Shown: positions 1 through 10,683 of the stretch, piece by piece
Numbering within the stretch: the stretch's first letter is position 1
Layout: the number at the start of each line of letters is the position of its first letter
Assembly (NCBI RefSeq): GCF_014633365.1
Contig: NC_068349.1
Location: forward strand, 17,498,753 to 17,562,752
Source: Diospyros lotus
Lineage: Eukaryota; Streptophyta; Magnoliopsida; Ericales; Ebenaceae
Reading direction: 5' to 3'
Length of the DNA stretch: 64,000 bases
Made by a program: the position numbers and the translations under genes
The notes under the pieces: generated by a model
The model's input: the letters and a program-made list of their open reading frames with translations, nothing else
What the model was told of the DNA's origin: nothing
Database searches by the model: none

Positions 1-37
1 TCACTAGAAAGGGGTCTACCGGGGTGGTTGGATTTCT

Positions 38-247
38 TTGACTAGTCGTACGAGGAAATCGGTGTTGAAGGCCTTTACTACATCCCTCAAACATTTTAAG
101 GATGGCTTCTTCAAGGTGGGTTCGAACGAGGAAAAGCTCAGTTTTTTCCTAGACGAGGGAGGCAAGGAGAAATACCCCTTGTACTGGCAGTCAGAACAAA
201 ATCCACCTATAGAGGTAGAGTATGGAAGTCTCGATCTGAAGGACTAG
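38..247 (+). pseudogene. Gypsy-type ORF1 fragment (PF04195-like)
   Basis: A 69-codon open stretch encodes a lysine- and phenylalanine-rich segment with the run FFKVGS, then FFLDEGGKEKYPLYW. This resembles the conserved block of plant 'putative gypsy type transposon' proteins (PF04195-like), the extra or gag-region ORF of Tat-clade Ty3/Gypsy elements. The frame is closed on both sides and no flanking retrotransposon domains are readable, so it is a relic. A comparable block in another decayed copy lies at 62694-63250. The family call is from pattern recognition only. Confidence 0.5.
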
Positions 248-1080
248 GCCCTAGCTGATGGCTTTACATTCTCCCCCAGCTTGAATTTGCAAAGCTCGTG
301 GAATTTAGGGGGGGATCCTTGGGCTTGGGCTGAGTATATGGGTATGTTGCCATTATGTGCCTATGTTTTACTTCATTTTAATGATGGCTCTTATCGGAAC
401 CTTATGTTTTGGGGCAAAGGGCGCCATGTTTAATGGCGGAAGAAGTGGCGAGGTGCACGGTAGAGAAGAGCATTGGGGTGTCGTCTGAGGTGCTTAAGTA
501 AGGGGAAAGTCACCAACTTGCTATCAACCCGATCTGAGCTCAAGGCATCGGTAAGTGGATTCGAACCGAAAGGGCCTGCAATGTCGATAGTCGACCCAAG
601 ACCCAAAGAGTTTAGCGCATCAGTAGCTTAGCTCAAAGAGCCGGATGCATTAGGAGCTTGATCAGAGGACCCTAGTTCGACAACTACCCTACGTCTCTTC
701 CGCTAGAGAGGCACCTCATCGACCTCTGGCGGGGAGAAGGTGCCAACGGCAACTACAACAATCGGTCAGGCGTGAATGGGACCCCTCAGCTTCACAACAG
801 CAATATCTTGGGGGCTTTGACCCGACGTTGGCGCAAGTTTCGTTATTCTACCAGGGGCGAATTTTACTGGATGTGACCTTTCTAAGGAGATAGCGGGCAG
901 TCGACTTGTGGATCTGGGCTCGGCGGATATGGTTGTCGAAGGCGAAGCTTTGGAGGGGGTTCAAGGGGTGGCTGATCAGTCAGAGGGGGTGCTGAGAAGC
1001 CCGATGGGATTCCTAATTCTACTCGGGCGGATCAGCCCATCACTGGTCCTTAGGGCGGCCTTTGCTTCTTTTTCTATTCA
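248..1080 (+). other. Decayed retrotransposon-derived stretch
   Basis: This stretch holds no long frame. A short plus-strand frame begins at 908 and runs into the solo LTR at 1081, where it ends. It looks like further decayed body of the ORF1 relic to its left, because the solo LTR is inserted directly into it. The same host sequence resumes after the LTR at 2519 and runs to about 2646. No domain is recognisable. Confidence 0.35.
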
Positions 1081-2513
1081 TGTTAGGAACCGGGCAACCG
1101 TGAAGATATGATTCTGCCTTGATTGATCCGTAGAGCCGCAAACACGAACTCCTCCAAGTCGGTCCACCCAATCAGCCGTTTCCACAAACGCCTTGAGTAA
1201 TGCTAGTAACCCTAGGCGCCTCCAATGAGAGATCCGAATTTCTCCTTGTTTTTCCAGCTTCTTAAGTGGCCTATTTATAGAGTAAAAACCCTAATTATGC
1301 CTTTGGAAAAACCCTAAAAGATTTAGGTCTGGCCCATAATCATATTGGGCCGTATCTCTCTTTTAATTTGTGGAACGGACTCGACCCAAGTGTGTGACCC
1401 CTTAGGTCTACCATTGGGCTAGATGTAGGGCCAATTCTATTGGGCTATATGAAGGCCCAACTCCTTAGAATAATTAAACTCTTTTAATTAAACTTATGGG
1501 CTTCATAATTAACTCATCTCATGGGCTTCTTAATTAAACTCTTTAATTAATAGTTTTAGAATTAATCAAATTAATTCTAAAACCTACATATCATGGTTAA
1601 CGTCTAGCAACATGCCATGAACGCCTAGCCAACGATGAAAAAACACGGACCTTTTCGATTGCAATTACCGTACAGTAAAATCCTTTCATTAATCTATGTC
1701 CCGATTGAATTTAGGGTATGGTTTTATGACGAAACCCTAGTCATTTAATAACTATGTATCCATTCCAGATTTATGACTTGTTCGATGAAATCAAAACACC
1801 TTTTGATTTCCATCTCACCTTGGCCAAGGATTTCCTTAGTCATGAAATCATCGGAATACATAGGACATCTTCTCATCTTGTCGATAAGTGATGAATTCTA
1901 TTTCGACATTCACAAGCCTTCATATGTGATAAGGTTACGCCCAGTAATAATTTGTTAATGACTCCATTAGAATCCAAAAAGAACCAAAGCGTAACCAGTC
2001 AAATATAAGACCACCATGATGTCTCAAGTCTAAGGACCAATCTGCACTATTGTAACACAGAAATTCCAATTCGACAATAAACAATTACCATTAGGAATTC
2101 TGTAGCGGGTCAGTTCAATGTACTTATTCTTATAATAAGCACCCACATATATGCACTAGTGTCCACACACCAATGTCTATGAAACAAGACATTCTCCTAA
2201 TTGAGCATGCATCATATATGCTAGTCTATCCGAGTTATTAGTGTCCAATCCTAATAACTCTATGACTAGGAACATTTAAGATCAAGGCTTATAAGGAATA
2301 TGTTTCATGATCGTCATCTTTATGCACGACCATATTCCATGAGCCTATTTGATCTATGGACTTTGTCAAGAGTGGAAATAATAAAGTCAACCATCAATGA
2401 CAAATAAAACATAATGCCTTACAATAATAATTGATTGAAGATAAAGAGTCACAATGGAAAAATATGATCAATTACATGTAAATATAATTGGCTTGTGGGG
2501 CATAACTCTAACA
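1081..2513 (-). repeat. Solo LTR of an LTR retrotransposon
   Basis: The unit begins TGTTAGGAAC and ends CATAACTCTAACA, giving TG...CA termini with a TGTTAG/CTAACA inverted end. It is flanked by a perfect 5-bp duplication, ATTCA at 1076-1080 and 2514-2518. A minus-strand TATA box, CTATAAATAG, lies at 1271-1280, so the LTR is read on the minus strand. No PBS, polypurine tract or internal domain adjoins it, so this is a solo LTR left by recombination. Its end sequence resembles Copia-type LTRs, but the family is not certain. Confidence 0.82.
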
Positions 2514-2646
2514 ATTCATTCTATGTAAATGGTTGACATTGTGACCCTGACTGTATTGTTCAAATAAAAGAGATATTTCTGAATATGGCTCGGCTTGCCC
2601 TTCTTTCTTTTCGCCTTGCTTTCCTTTGTTGTCGCTATAGGCCCTG

Positions 2647-4270
2647 TGTAATACCCGAGAAATTCTTGAGGTTATAAATGGCATATGATGAAGGATATAA
2701 CTGGAATTATCGAAATAATGAGGCTATAAGGTACACTATCACAGTCTTAAGCGACCGAATAGATCGAAGGGAGTACCCCGGACCCTAGATAGCTAAGGAA
2801 AATGGAATAGTACTGACGAGTGATTCGAGTTATGATTTTAGGTGATGAAAGAAATTGGATCGGGAACAGTTTTCGGTATAGCTGTCGACTAGGCTGAGAA
2901 AGCCGAATCACGTAGGGAACATTCAAAAAGTCAATGGAGCGTGTTGAGGACCAATATTTTATGTGTAGAACAACCCTCTAGCGATTTCAGGTTGAAACAA
3001 AGGAATTTAAGGTCAAAACAATCAACCAGGCCTAAGTGTAATTTTCCAATTTTGCTTGAGGGAGATCAAAACGATAGTTTTTCAGAAAGTTAGAGGATGA
3101 AATGAAGAATAAAAAACTTGTGGGCCTTAGTGGTACAGTTGGATAGTTCAAGGGTGCTTTGGAAAGGCCAAAATGAGATTGGAAGAAACGAGGGGGGTAG
3201 AAGTGTAATAAACCAAAATCTGGCAGTGTGAACGCGCAGGGGAATTCAGTTACCGCCTTTCATCGCACATGGAGGCCATTTCAGGCGATGGGACAGCCAA
3301 GGGAGGCTCGGGGGAGGTGGTATCCGACACTAGGAGGCTTAGGGGCCAAGCCTTGGCGGTTGATTGGCCGAGATCTGGCTGAATTTTGGTTATAAAAAAG
3401 GCCGAGGGTTTCGATGTTTTTGGCAACAAATTGGCCGCGATTTGGAGTGATTTTGAGATAATGGATAAGGGGCTTTCGATCTCAAGGCATAAGGATCAAT
3501 TTTGGATCTTTTGGGAGATTTTTCATTGTGTTTGGAGGCCATTCGAAGCTTGGCCGGAGACAGGAGGCGGACCGCCTAGGGTCGCCTGCAACTTGCCATT
3601 TGAGGTGTTTTTCGGTGAGCTTTCTGGGTGAAACCAGTGCCATTGGGATTGACTTTAAGAGGGGTTCAAGGGGGTACCCTCAGATCGGCCATCAGAGTCG
3701 TTGCCAACAGCTAGAAATCGAATAAGAAGATGGCACGTGAGCTACACTCGCCACACTCCACGCGCAGGAAGTGTGACATAGGGGTATTTCCAAAATTTTA
3801 TATCAATATTTTCCTTGAATTATTTTAGTATTTATTGTGTTGAAAAATTTGAGAAAAAGGTTGAGCAGATAATTATTTTTGAATTATGAAGGTGAAAATT
3901 AGGAGAAAAATAGAGAAAATTATGGAAAAATTGAGGAAAATGGATTCTGATGCTCCTTTAATTAAATATGGTGTTTAGGGAGTATTGTGGCTCAAGGTTG
4001 AGTATAAGTACGAGTGTTTATAATTTGGCACGCAAATCGAGGTAGTACACGAAGATTGAGGCATACCAAATACGTTTAAGGTGAGTGTTCTACCAAAAAA
4101 CTTGGTTTTTAGTTTGTTATAAATGTTTTGGTTAGTGAGTGTTTACCCCCAAAACTTGATTTATTATGGGTGCTTCTACCCTAAAACTTGGTGTTTGTAT
4201 TATCTAAACGTGTTGAGATTTCATACAAAATGGTTTTATTGCATGCAAACGATAACCGGTAATGGTTGGT
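2647..4270 (+). repeat. Gypsy LTR fragment, TGTAATACCC type
   Basis: The stretch opens with TGTAATACCCGAGAAATTC, a common start of plant Ty3/Gypsy chromovirus (Tekay/Del-like) LTRs. A TATA-like GAGTATAAGTACG lies near 4002-4014, followed by GGCACGCAAATCGAGG. That block has a counterpart, in opposite orientation, near 60583 in the LTR fragment at 59951-62189. Short frames inside it (3386-3725) match no domain. The right end is not defined; sequence of opposite LTR orientation seems to begin near 4271. Confidence 0.5.
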
Positions 4271-4497
4271 TTTATGAGTTCGCTTTTCCTGAGCGTGTCA
4301 CTACGTTGGGGCCCAACATAGAAATACACATTATCTTTTTTAAATATATTTCTTAAATCTCAAATACGGTATTTCAAAGAGAAACCCCCAATATATCATT
4401 ACAAATGCGGAAGCAATAATCGAAACCTGATATGGTACATAATCAATTCACTTTAATCATAATATAAGAATCCATACCATAGTTTTAACCGGGATGC
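4271..4497 (-). repeat. Gypsy LTR/leader fragment shared with 39150-39404
   Basis: This stretch aligns by eye with 39150-39404 in the same orientation. Shared landmarks are CGTGTCACTA, then TGGGG, a run of C in AAACCCCC, TGCGAAAGC versus TGCGGAAGC, AATTGAAACCTGATATG versus AATCGAAACCTGATATG, and AGAATCCATACCATA. In the right-hand locus this segment belongs to a minus-oriented LTR, so its presence next to a plus-oriented LTR marks a junction of two copies. The Cassandra element begins immediately after it. Confidence 0.5.
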
Positions 4498-4597
4498 TGT
4501 AATACCCCAAGAGCCCAGAGAAGTTAGTATATATCGAGGATAGTGTAAGAAAGGAAATAACACCAGCTGGATACCTTTTGTGCTGAATGTTGGCAAA

Positions 4598-4667
4598 GAA
4601 CTCCCAAGTTAAGCGTGCTTAACCTGGGGTAATCTAGGGATGGGTGACCCCCCTGGAAAGTTCGCGT
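4598..4667 (+). promoter_or_regulatory. 5S-rRNA-like pol III promoter in Cassandra 5' LTR
   Basis: The segment carries AAGTTAAGCGTGCTT (A-box region of plant 5S rRNA) and GGATGGGTGACC followed by CCTGG (C-box region) in the order and approximate spacing of a plant 5S gene. It is not a 5S gene: only the internal promoter part is present. The second LTR has the same segment at about 5036-5105 but reads AAGCATGC instead of AAGCGTGC, a CpG-type transition inside the A box. Confidence 0.85.
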
Positions 4668-4725
4668 AGGCCCATCAGAGTAAGTTGTTCCGGTCCTTCC
4701 TATCGCTCGATCCGGTCGTTACAGG

Positions 4726-4738
4726 TGGTATCAGAGCC
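4726..4738 (+). other. Primer-binding site (initiator tRNA-Met)
   Basis: TGGTATCAGAGCC matches the complement of the 3' end of plant initiator tRNA-Met, two bases after the 5' LTR. It primes minus-strand DNA synthesis and fixes the element orientation as plus. Confidence 0.9.
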
Positions 4739-5161
4739 GACCCCCGAACCTCTGAGCGCGGTGGTGGGGCAAACCTCAGCGAGGAGGCTGAGTCCCGAGA
4801 GGGGTGTGTGTAGGCCCCTATGGGGGGTGCGTGTATGCACCTTAGGTAAATCCCACATCGGCCATGCAAGGGGGGAGATTTGAGACCGGTTGTAAGGTCG
4901 CATGACGAGGACGTCATGTACTTAAGGGAGGGGAATGTAATACCCCGAGAGCCTAGAGAAGTTAGTATATATCGAGGATAGTGTAAGAAAGGAAACAACA
5001 CTAGCTGGATACCTTTTGGGCTGAATGTTGGCAAAGAACTCCCAAGTTAAGCATGCTTAACCAGGGGTAATCCAGGGATGGGTGACCCCCCTGGGAAGTT
5101 TGCGTAGACCCATCAGAGTAAGTTGTTCCGGTCCTTCCTATCGCTCGATCGGGTCGTTACA

Positions 5162-5690
5162 TGCTCCGATTTCCTTTGCTAGGTTTAACCCGGCTATAAG
5201 AGCCTCATATTCTGTTTGGTTGTTGGTTGTCTTGAAGTTAAAGCGAAGTGACTGTTCGAGTGTCAGCCCACTAGGTCCTTCTAGGATGATCCCGACTCCA
5301 CTTCCTTTAATGTTGGAGGCTCCGTCGACGAATAATATCTAAGGGTTAGGTTCCGGGTTTGGATTAGAAGGAGAAAGTTCAGCACAAAAATCGAAAGTAC
5401 CTGAGACTTGATGTGTTTGTGAGGTTAGTATTTTATGCCGAACTCGGAGAGCTCGACTGACCATGCGATCATTCTTCCCGAAAGCTTTAGCTTCTAGAGC
5501 ACTTGTTGGATCTGTTTATCAGTCTGGACTGTGATCTGATAGCTTTGGAAATATGGCCTGAGCTTTTGGGCCACTGTCACCAGTGCCAGCGTTAGCTTCT
5601 TGATCTTCTGGTAGAGAAATCCGGCTCCTTGAAAGGTTTTGCTGATGAAGTATACCGGCCGCTGCATTTTTCCTTCTTCCCTGACCAATA
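5162..5690 (-). pseudogene. Tat pol: RNase H part
   Basis: An open stretch on the minus strand (5494-5688) encodes the RT/RNase H connection, with RPVYFISKTFQGA and LRPYFQSYQI. The following codons give LFVDGAS-like and TEYEAL-like RNase H patterns, ending EALIAGLNLAKEIGA at 5162, where the element is cut next to the Cassandra. Stops and frame changes occur between 5494 and 5200. The usual RNase H would continue for another 60-80 residues and then integrase, neither of which is present. Confidence 0.75.
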
Positions 5691-5823
5691 CTACGCTGAG
5701 GGCATTAGTGGTGACGGAGAGGTAAAGTGAAAGTTCCTCTCTGGGCTTTGGCCTTGAAAGAATAAGGGGTGCTGCTAGAAAGGTTTTTAGTTCTTGAAAG
5801 GCGATTTCGTATTCTTTCGTCTA

Positions 5824-6711
5824 CTAGAACTCAACTAACTCTTTTAGGCATTGGAAGAATGACTTTTCTCGATCGACCAATTTTGGGAAGAAGCGAGATA
5901 AAGCTATTATTCGACTTGTTAGCTGTTGAACCTCTTTTAGGCTGGTGGGGCTACGCATCGCGAGGATGGCTTCACATTTGTCAAGGTTACCTTCAATTCC
6001 CTGGCTGGTTAACTTGAATCCCAAAAACTGTCAGCTTGCACCACGAAGGCGCAATTATCAGGGTTAAGCCTCATGTTGTGTTGCCAGAGTTGCGTGAAAA
6101 TTTCGATTAGGTCTGAGCAGTGGTTTTATTTTTTCGAGTTTTTTGTCACCATGTCATCTACGTAGACTTCGATGTTTCGGCCAATCTGTTTGGCGAATAC
6201 TTTGTTCATCAGTCATTGATATGTCGCACCTGCATTCTTTAATCTGAATGGCATGACCTGATAACAAAAATTGGCATTTTTTGTGATGAATGTCATTTTT
6301 TCTTCGTCTTCGGGGTGCATTCAGATCTGATTATAACAGGAATAAGCGTCCATAAAACTCAAGTACTTGTACCTGGAGGCCATGTCTACAAGTCGGTCGA
6401 TGCTGGGTAGCAAGTATGAATCCTTTGGGCACATTCTCCATTTTCCTGAGACTTTTTTTTATCATGACCACGTTAGCGAGCCACGTTGTGTATGGGACTT
6501 CTCTGATGAACCCAACCTTCAAGAGTTTGGTTGTTTCTTCCGCGGCTGCATGTCGTCTTTCTTCTCCCAGTCTTCCTTTTCTTTGGGTAACAGGTCTGGC
6601 CTCTGGATCCAACACCAGTCTGTGGCAGATGACAAGTGGATCTATCCCGGGCATGTCAGCAGGGGTCCAAGCAAAAAGGTCTGCGCTCTGTCGGAGCAAG
6701 TTAATGAGCAT
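5824..6711 (-). pseudogene. Tat pol: reverse transcriptase part
   Basis: The frame 6331-6711 begins with the segment before RT (LFAWTPADMPGIDP) and runs to WLANVVMIKK, the start of the RT palm. After that the conserved block preceding LPxID is shortened and the frame shifts. The catalytic YVDD is readable at 6153-6164 in a shifted frame, and the thumb/connection (SLKEVQQLTSRIIALSRF) at 5824-6024. This is a full-order but frame-broken RT; the deletion and shifts make it non-functional. Confidence 0.8.
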
Positions 6712-7089
6712 TTCTTTTAGTTCACTTGGTAATGTAGAGCCAATCCTGACGACCAGTTCTAGGCGAGGACCCAGGCTTACAAGATTGAGCTCTTCTGTGG
6801 GTTAGGGGCACCTATCTGAGAGTTCGCTTCGTGGGTCTAATTCAGTCATATGCATATAATACCATGGGCCCTGGCTGTTGACGCTTATTGCTTAGTTGTT
6901 ACCGCATGGGGCTTCATTTCTCTTGCCACCCTTGCTAGGCTTAGGGCTCCGGGTTTTGAGTTTATCGCAGTAGCACTGTCAGGCCTTCTTTTGGTCGGCA
7001 TGGACGACCCCGACCTTGGTATTTGATATCAAAAATTTCATGGCAAAATAAGGGGTGGATACTATTACGCCCAAGGTGTTAAGGGAGGG

Positions 7090-7485
7090 TCAGCCGAGGA
7101 ACATGTTGTATGGTGTCTGGCAATCCACAACCAAGTACCAGATAGTGATGGCTTTGACTATGAGAGTTGTCCCAAATAAGGTCAATAAGTCGATGTAACC
7201 CCTGACGCCTACTTGCTCTCCCGAGAAGCCAATCAGGTTCCCGTAAAATGGTCCTAGCTCCTTTTCGAGGATACCCATTCTTTCTATGGTTAGCAAGTAT
7301 AACAGGTTAGCCGAGTTGCCTTGGTCTACTAGGATCTTCTTTACCAAAAAGCTTGCAGCGATGACCGAGACTACCACGGGATCGTTGAGGTTCGGATCGA
7401 CTCCTTCGAAGTCTTTTTCTGTGAAGCAGATTGTAAGGTGCTGGGTCATTCTTCTCGGTTTCTTCTTGGTATCATCTGTTGACAT
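7090..7485 (-). pseudogene. Tat pol: aspartic protease part
   Basis: The minus-strand frame contains ITFTEKDFEG-like wording, then VKKILVDQGNSANLLY, matching the retropepsin region of Tat elements, where the usual catalytic triplet is DTG or DQG. It ends at TPYNMFLG with a TGA where the family has FLGR, consistent with a CGA to TGA change. The first residues of the open frame come from the inserted Copia LTR. The true upstream codons resume at 12033. Confidence 0.75.
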
Positions 7486-7490
7486 TACTG

Positions 7491-8813
7491 TGTTAGAATG
7501 GGAGATGCTATGGCACACACCAAGAGGGGGGTGAATTGGATATTTAAAAAAAAATCTTGAAAAACTTTTTAACCCAATTGAGGTTTTAGTGATTTAAAAT
7601 ATAGAACATATGAAATGACAAATGTAAAGCAAGAAGAATAAAAGACACAAAGGATTTATAGTGGTTCGGCTTAAACCAAGCCTAATCCACTACCTTAGCT
7701 CCCACTAAGGATTTTAAACCAATTCACTATTACCTCCTACTTACACAAGTAGGCCCTCTAGCTACACAAGCTAGGAAATACAACCTCCCAATTTAATGGG
7801 CCTTCTAGCTACTGCTAGGAAAATACAACCTCCTAATTTAGTGGGCCCTCTTGCTACACAAGCTAGGAAAATAGAAACGATACAAATGAAAGAGATAAGC
7901 TAAGAGTTAACACTCTTAGTTACAAGTTCTCTCACAATGAAAAACAAGGCTTAACAATAAATTTACAATGATAGAACAGCCAAGCCTTTGAGAGAAAAAT
8001 AAAACAATGAAAGTCCAAACACTGTAAGCTCGAATAAAATTATTTGCAATTGCTAGATCATCTCGTTTCCATCCATTAGCCTCTCCTTGATCATCCATGA
8101 GTTGTATATATAAGCATCCATAAAGATTGAAGAAGAAACTAGCCGTTTTTGTGACCGTTGGAGTTGAAAAACTAGTCGTTATAAAATCTGTGAAACATAA
8201 TAGTCGACAGAAGAAAAGATTAGTCAACTATTTTTACAAGTAAAATTAAGAATAGTCGACAGACATATACTGATAGTCGACTATTTTTAATACAAAAATC
8301 CAATAGTCGACAGACATACTTGAATAGTCGACAGTTGCTGAAATGAGAAGAAATTTTTGAAATTTTATGAACAAAAATAGTCGACAGATCAAAAGGCATA
8401 GTCGACTATTTTTACTCGATAGTCGACAGATGCTAAAATAGTCGACAGATGCTTAAATAGTCGACAGAACATTAAAAACAGTCGACTATTTTGAAGCATA
8501 GTCGACAGAATGATCCTGATAGTCGACTATTCTTTAGAAAAACTTGAATTTTCAAAACAACCTTATTCGATTCTTTAAAAACTCATTTTGATTATCTTTA
8601 AAACAAGTTGAGATTATCAAAAGTATATTTTTGAAACAAATCACACTCAACCTTACTCAATATTTCTTCTATAGGTTTTCATACCTTGCTTCAGAACTCA
8701 TATATTAAAAATTCATTTTCTCATTCACAAAATCCATATAGATTGATTTTCATATATTGATTTTCATATAGACATTCATCAAAACCATTTCATTACTCAA
8801 GAGTAAAATATCA
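7491..8813 (-). repeat. Copia 3' LTR
   Basis: On the plus strand it begins TGTTAGAATGGGAGATGC and ends GAGTAAAATATCA, so the minus-strand LTR starts TGATATTTTACTC and ends TCTAACA. A minus-strand TATA box lies in the run TATATATA at about 8105-8113. The palindrome array at 8200-8530 sits upstream of that TATA box in LTR orientation, in U3. The frame 7916-8227 is within the LTR and is not a gene. Confidence 0.92.
8200..8530. repeat. GTCGAC palindrome array in LTR U3
   Basis: I count 13 copies of the palindrome GTCGAC plus one degenerate copy (AGTCAAC) in about 330 bp. Most sit in one of two contexts, ATAGTCGACAGA or ATAGTCGACTATTTTT. The two contexts alternate irregularly, with spacers of different length. 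The second LTR carries the matching array at about 11413-11744. Position just upstream of the LTR TATA box suggests a regulatory array, by analogy with the palindromes of Sirevirus LTRs. Confidence 0.85.
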
Positions 8814-8920
8814 ATCTCCCCCTTTTTGATGATGACAAAACAAATATGAAAATCAAATCATTCAATTTATCTCCCCCTTTTTGTCAAAATCAAAAAGATT
8901 AATACTCCCCCTTTTTTGAG
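8814..8920 (-). other. Three polypurine tracts
   Basis: On the plus strand the runs CTCCCCCTTTTT (8815-8826), CTCCCCCTTTTT (8872-8883) and CTCCCCCTTTTT (about 8905-8917) occur in about 100 bp. On the minus strand each reads AAAAAGGGGGAG just upstream of the 3' LTR. The nearest one abuts the LTR and is the expected primer for plus-strand synthesis. Multiple tracts at this place are typical of Sireviruses. Confidence 0.8.
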
Positions 8921-9356
8921 AACATACTGAGAGCATAAATAAAATAGGCTTCCCCTTAAACCAAATCCTCATAGAAATCATTCATCAAATTAAGCATGCA
9001 TTCAGAGGCAAGCAATCATTGGCAAGAGTAAAATGTTCATTTTCTTTAGATGAAAACTCGCCCTTAATCAATGCATATATCACAACACTATAATTCTCCC
9101 TTATTGATAAAGATCTTCAACAAAAACATAGAGGCAAACTTATAACTCAAGATCATCAAAACTTAAAAACAGAGAGTTTAGGGATAGAAAATATACCACC
9201 AAGGATGAAATTCAAATATCTCTTACTCTTGGTTGGTAAAATAAGAATCTATTGGAGTTGATTTTCTCCTTCATCCCCCTTTTCTTTCATGCTTGATTCA
9301 TCCGCAAGGATTTCACTTTAAATTTCATTTGGATGTCAAGCAACCTGCATAAATAA

Positions 9357-9977
9357 CTATCCACAAGCCTTTGGTGCCCAAACCACCTTGGGATCACCAT
9401 TGTTAACATAGAAGGTTCTCTTTGGAACCCAAATTTGTTTAAACCTATGTGGACTATTTCTTTCAAAGCCTTTGTTTCTAAATTGATACCAATAGCTAGA
9501 ATGTGAAGCAAAGGATTTTTGTTTCCTTTTTATGACGATTGTTTGCTTCTTATCCTTATGCACATTCCTCTTAAAATGAGAATTTTTAGGTATCAAAACA
9601 TACTTGGATCCTTGGGGTTTAATATTAAAGATAGTAGACACCTTAGTTCCCTTAGGAATCCATTTCAAAATAGGACCACTGGATGATATCCTTTTAAAAG
9701 GACAACAAAATGCAATGTGGCCTTTCTTGCAACAGTAAAAACATTTAAGATCATGAAAGGTCTGTGAAGGTGAGCTTTTGACATTAGCTCTTTGACTATT
9801 GAGATTTTGAACACCTAGTTCATGATCACATGAATTTGTAATCTCCTCTTTTAAAATGGATCTCTCATTTAATGCACTGTTTGAGGATTTCAATTCAAAT
9901 TCTTCCAAAGCATTTTCTTTTGAAAATTCTTTATTGGAAGCAAGAAAATATTCATTATTTGATCTCAATACTTCCAA
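9357..9977 (-). pseudogene. Copia gag, C-terminal part with zinc knuckle
   Basis: This 206-codon frame carries a CCHC knuckle, CFYCCKKGHIAFCC (C-x2-C-x4-H-x4-C), near residue 80. It then shows repeated lysine- and tryptophan-rich segments such as IWVPKR and VVWAPK, as in Sirevirus-type gag. It overlaps the upstream gag frame by 13 bases in a different frame, so a single frameshift separates the two halves. No protease follows, and the next 450 bases toward the LTR have no domain. Confidence 0.75.
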
Positions 9978-10639
9978 TTCATTTGACAGTAGATTAATTT
10001 CTTTTGAATAGTTTTATTTTTCAAACATAGCTTTTCAAAATTGACATATAAATCATTTAAAGCATTCAATAACTCTTCATTTGAAAAATCATTCTCACTA
10101 TCATCATTATAAGCATACGAAGAACTAGACTCAAGATCATTTTCAATATCATTACAATCATTAAAATCGACAGTAGAAGTAGAGGTTACCTCCTCTTCTT
10201 CATTTACCATGAGGCACGTGTTTGAGCTTTCTTCACTAGAGGTATGGGAACTTTTTTTCTCCTCTATTTGTTGATGATTCAATGGATTTTTAACCTGTAA
10301 ATTTTCATCAACATGCTCACAAGACTTGTCAGAGAGATATAATGAATCAAGAGTACTCAATATCTCTTTAGCACTAAAGCACTTAGAAATTTTTGCATAA
10401 ACATTTTCAAGTAAAGCTTGATGCAAAATTTTCATAGCTTTGATATTTAAAACAAAACTGTTTTTATCATCTTCACTCCAAACGGATTTTGGTTTTGAAA
10501 CAAATCCTTTTTCTACAATATACCATAAATTAAAATCAATAGATTGCAAGTAAATACAAATCCTTTTTCTCCAAAAATCATAATAAGAACCATCAAAGTA
10601 CGGTGCCACATTTGTAGGATAACCTTCCTTAAGAGCCAT
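9965..10639 (-). CDS. Copia gag, N-terminal part
   Basis: The 224-codon frame starts MALKEGYPTNVAPYFDGSYY and continues FWRKRICIYLQ, the classic start of plant Copia gag (DUF4219/UBN2-like). An acidic, serine-rich stretch follows. The ATG at 10639 lies 44 bases from the PBS, as expected for the first codon. The frame ends just where the knuckle-containing frame begins, and the two together would make a full-length gag. Intact gag with no pol suggests the element is mobilised by enzymes from a related copy elsewhere. Confidence 0.75.
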   Translation of the reverse strand: MALKEGYPTNVAPYFDGSYYDFWRKRICIYLQSIDFNLWYIVEKGFVSKPKSVWSEDDKNSFVLNIKAMKILHQALLENVYAKISKCFSAKEILSTLDSLYLSDKSCEHVDENLQVKNPLNHQQIEEKKSSHTSSEESSNTCLMVNEEEEVTSTSTVDFNDCNDIENDLESSSSYAYNDDSENDFSNEELLNALNDLYVNFEKLCLKNKTIQKKLIYCQMNWKY

Positions 10640-10683
10640 GGATCTCTCCTTAGGTTGTTAGACCTTGAAATAAGGAGTTAGGC

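Larger units (their letters stand above)
4498..5161 (+). mobile_element. Cassandra TRIM retrotransposon, complete
   Basis: Two 226-bp direct repeats (4498-4723 and 4936-5161) both start TGTAATACCCC and end GTCGTTACA. Right after the first is a primer-binding site, TGGTATCAGAGCC (4726-4738), complementary to initiator tRNA-Met. Right before the second is a polypurine tract, AAGGGAGGGGAA (4924-4935). Each LTR contains a 5S-rRNA-like promoter segment, the defining trait of Cassandra terminal-repeat retrotransposons in miniature. The 212-bp interior has no coding capacity, so replication must borrow proteins from other elements. By eye the LTRs differ at about 12 positions (roughly 5%). The flanks GATGC and TGCTC are not a clean duplication, which suggests rearrangement at one side. 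Confidence 0.92.

Noticed and set aside
4598..4667. 5S rRNA gene
   Set aside because: Only the internal promoter region matches; it is embedded in a Cassandra LTR with no full 120-base 5S sequence.
6367..6805. Plus-strand ORFs over the RT region
   Set aside because: They are antisense shadows of the Tat reverse transcriptase on the minus strand.
7916..8227. 103-codon ORF also found at 11130-11441
   Set aside because: Its repetition is due to its position in both Copia LTRs; no domain, and it spans the LTR promoter.
8200..8530. Repeat array that could be mistaken for CRISPR
   Set aside because: Repeats are only 6-12 bp, spacers irregular, in a plant LTR and present in both LTR copies.
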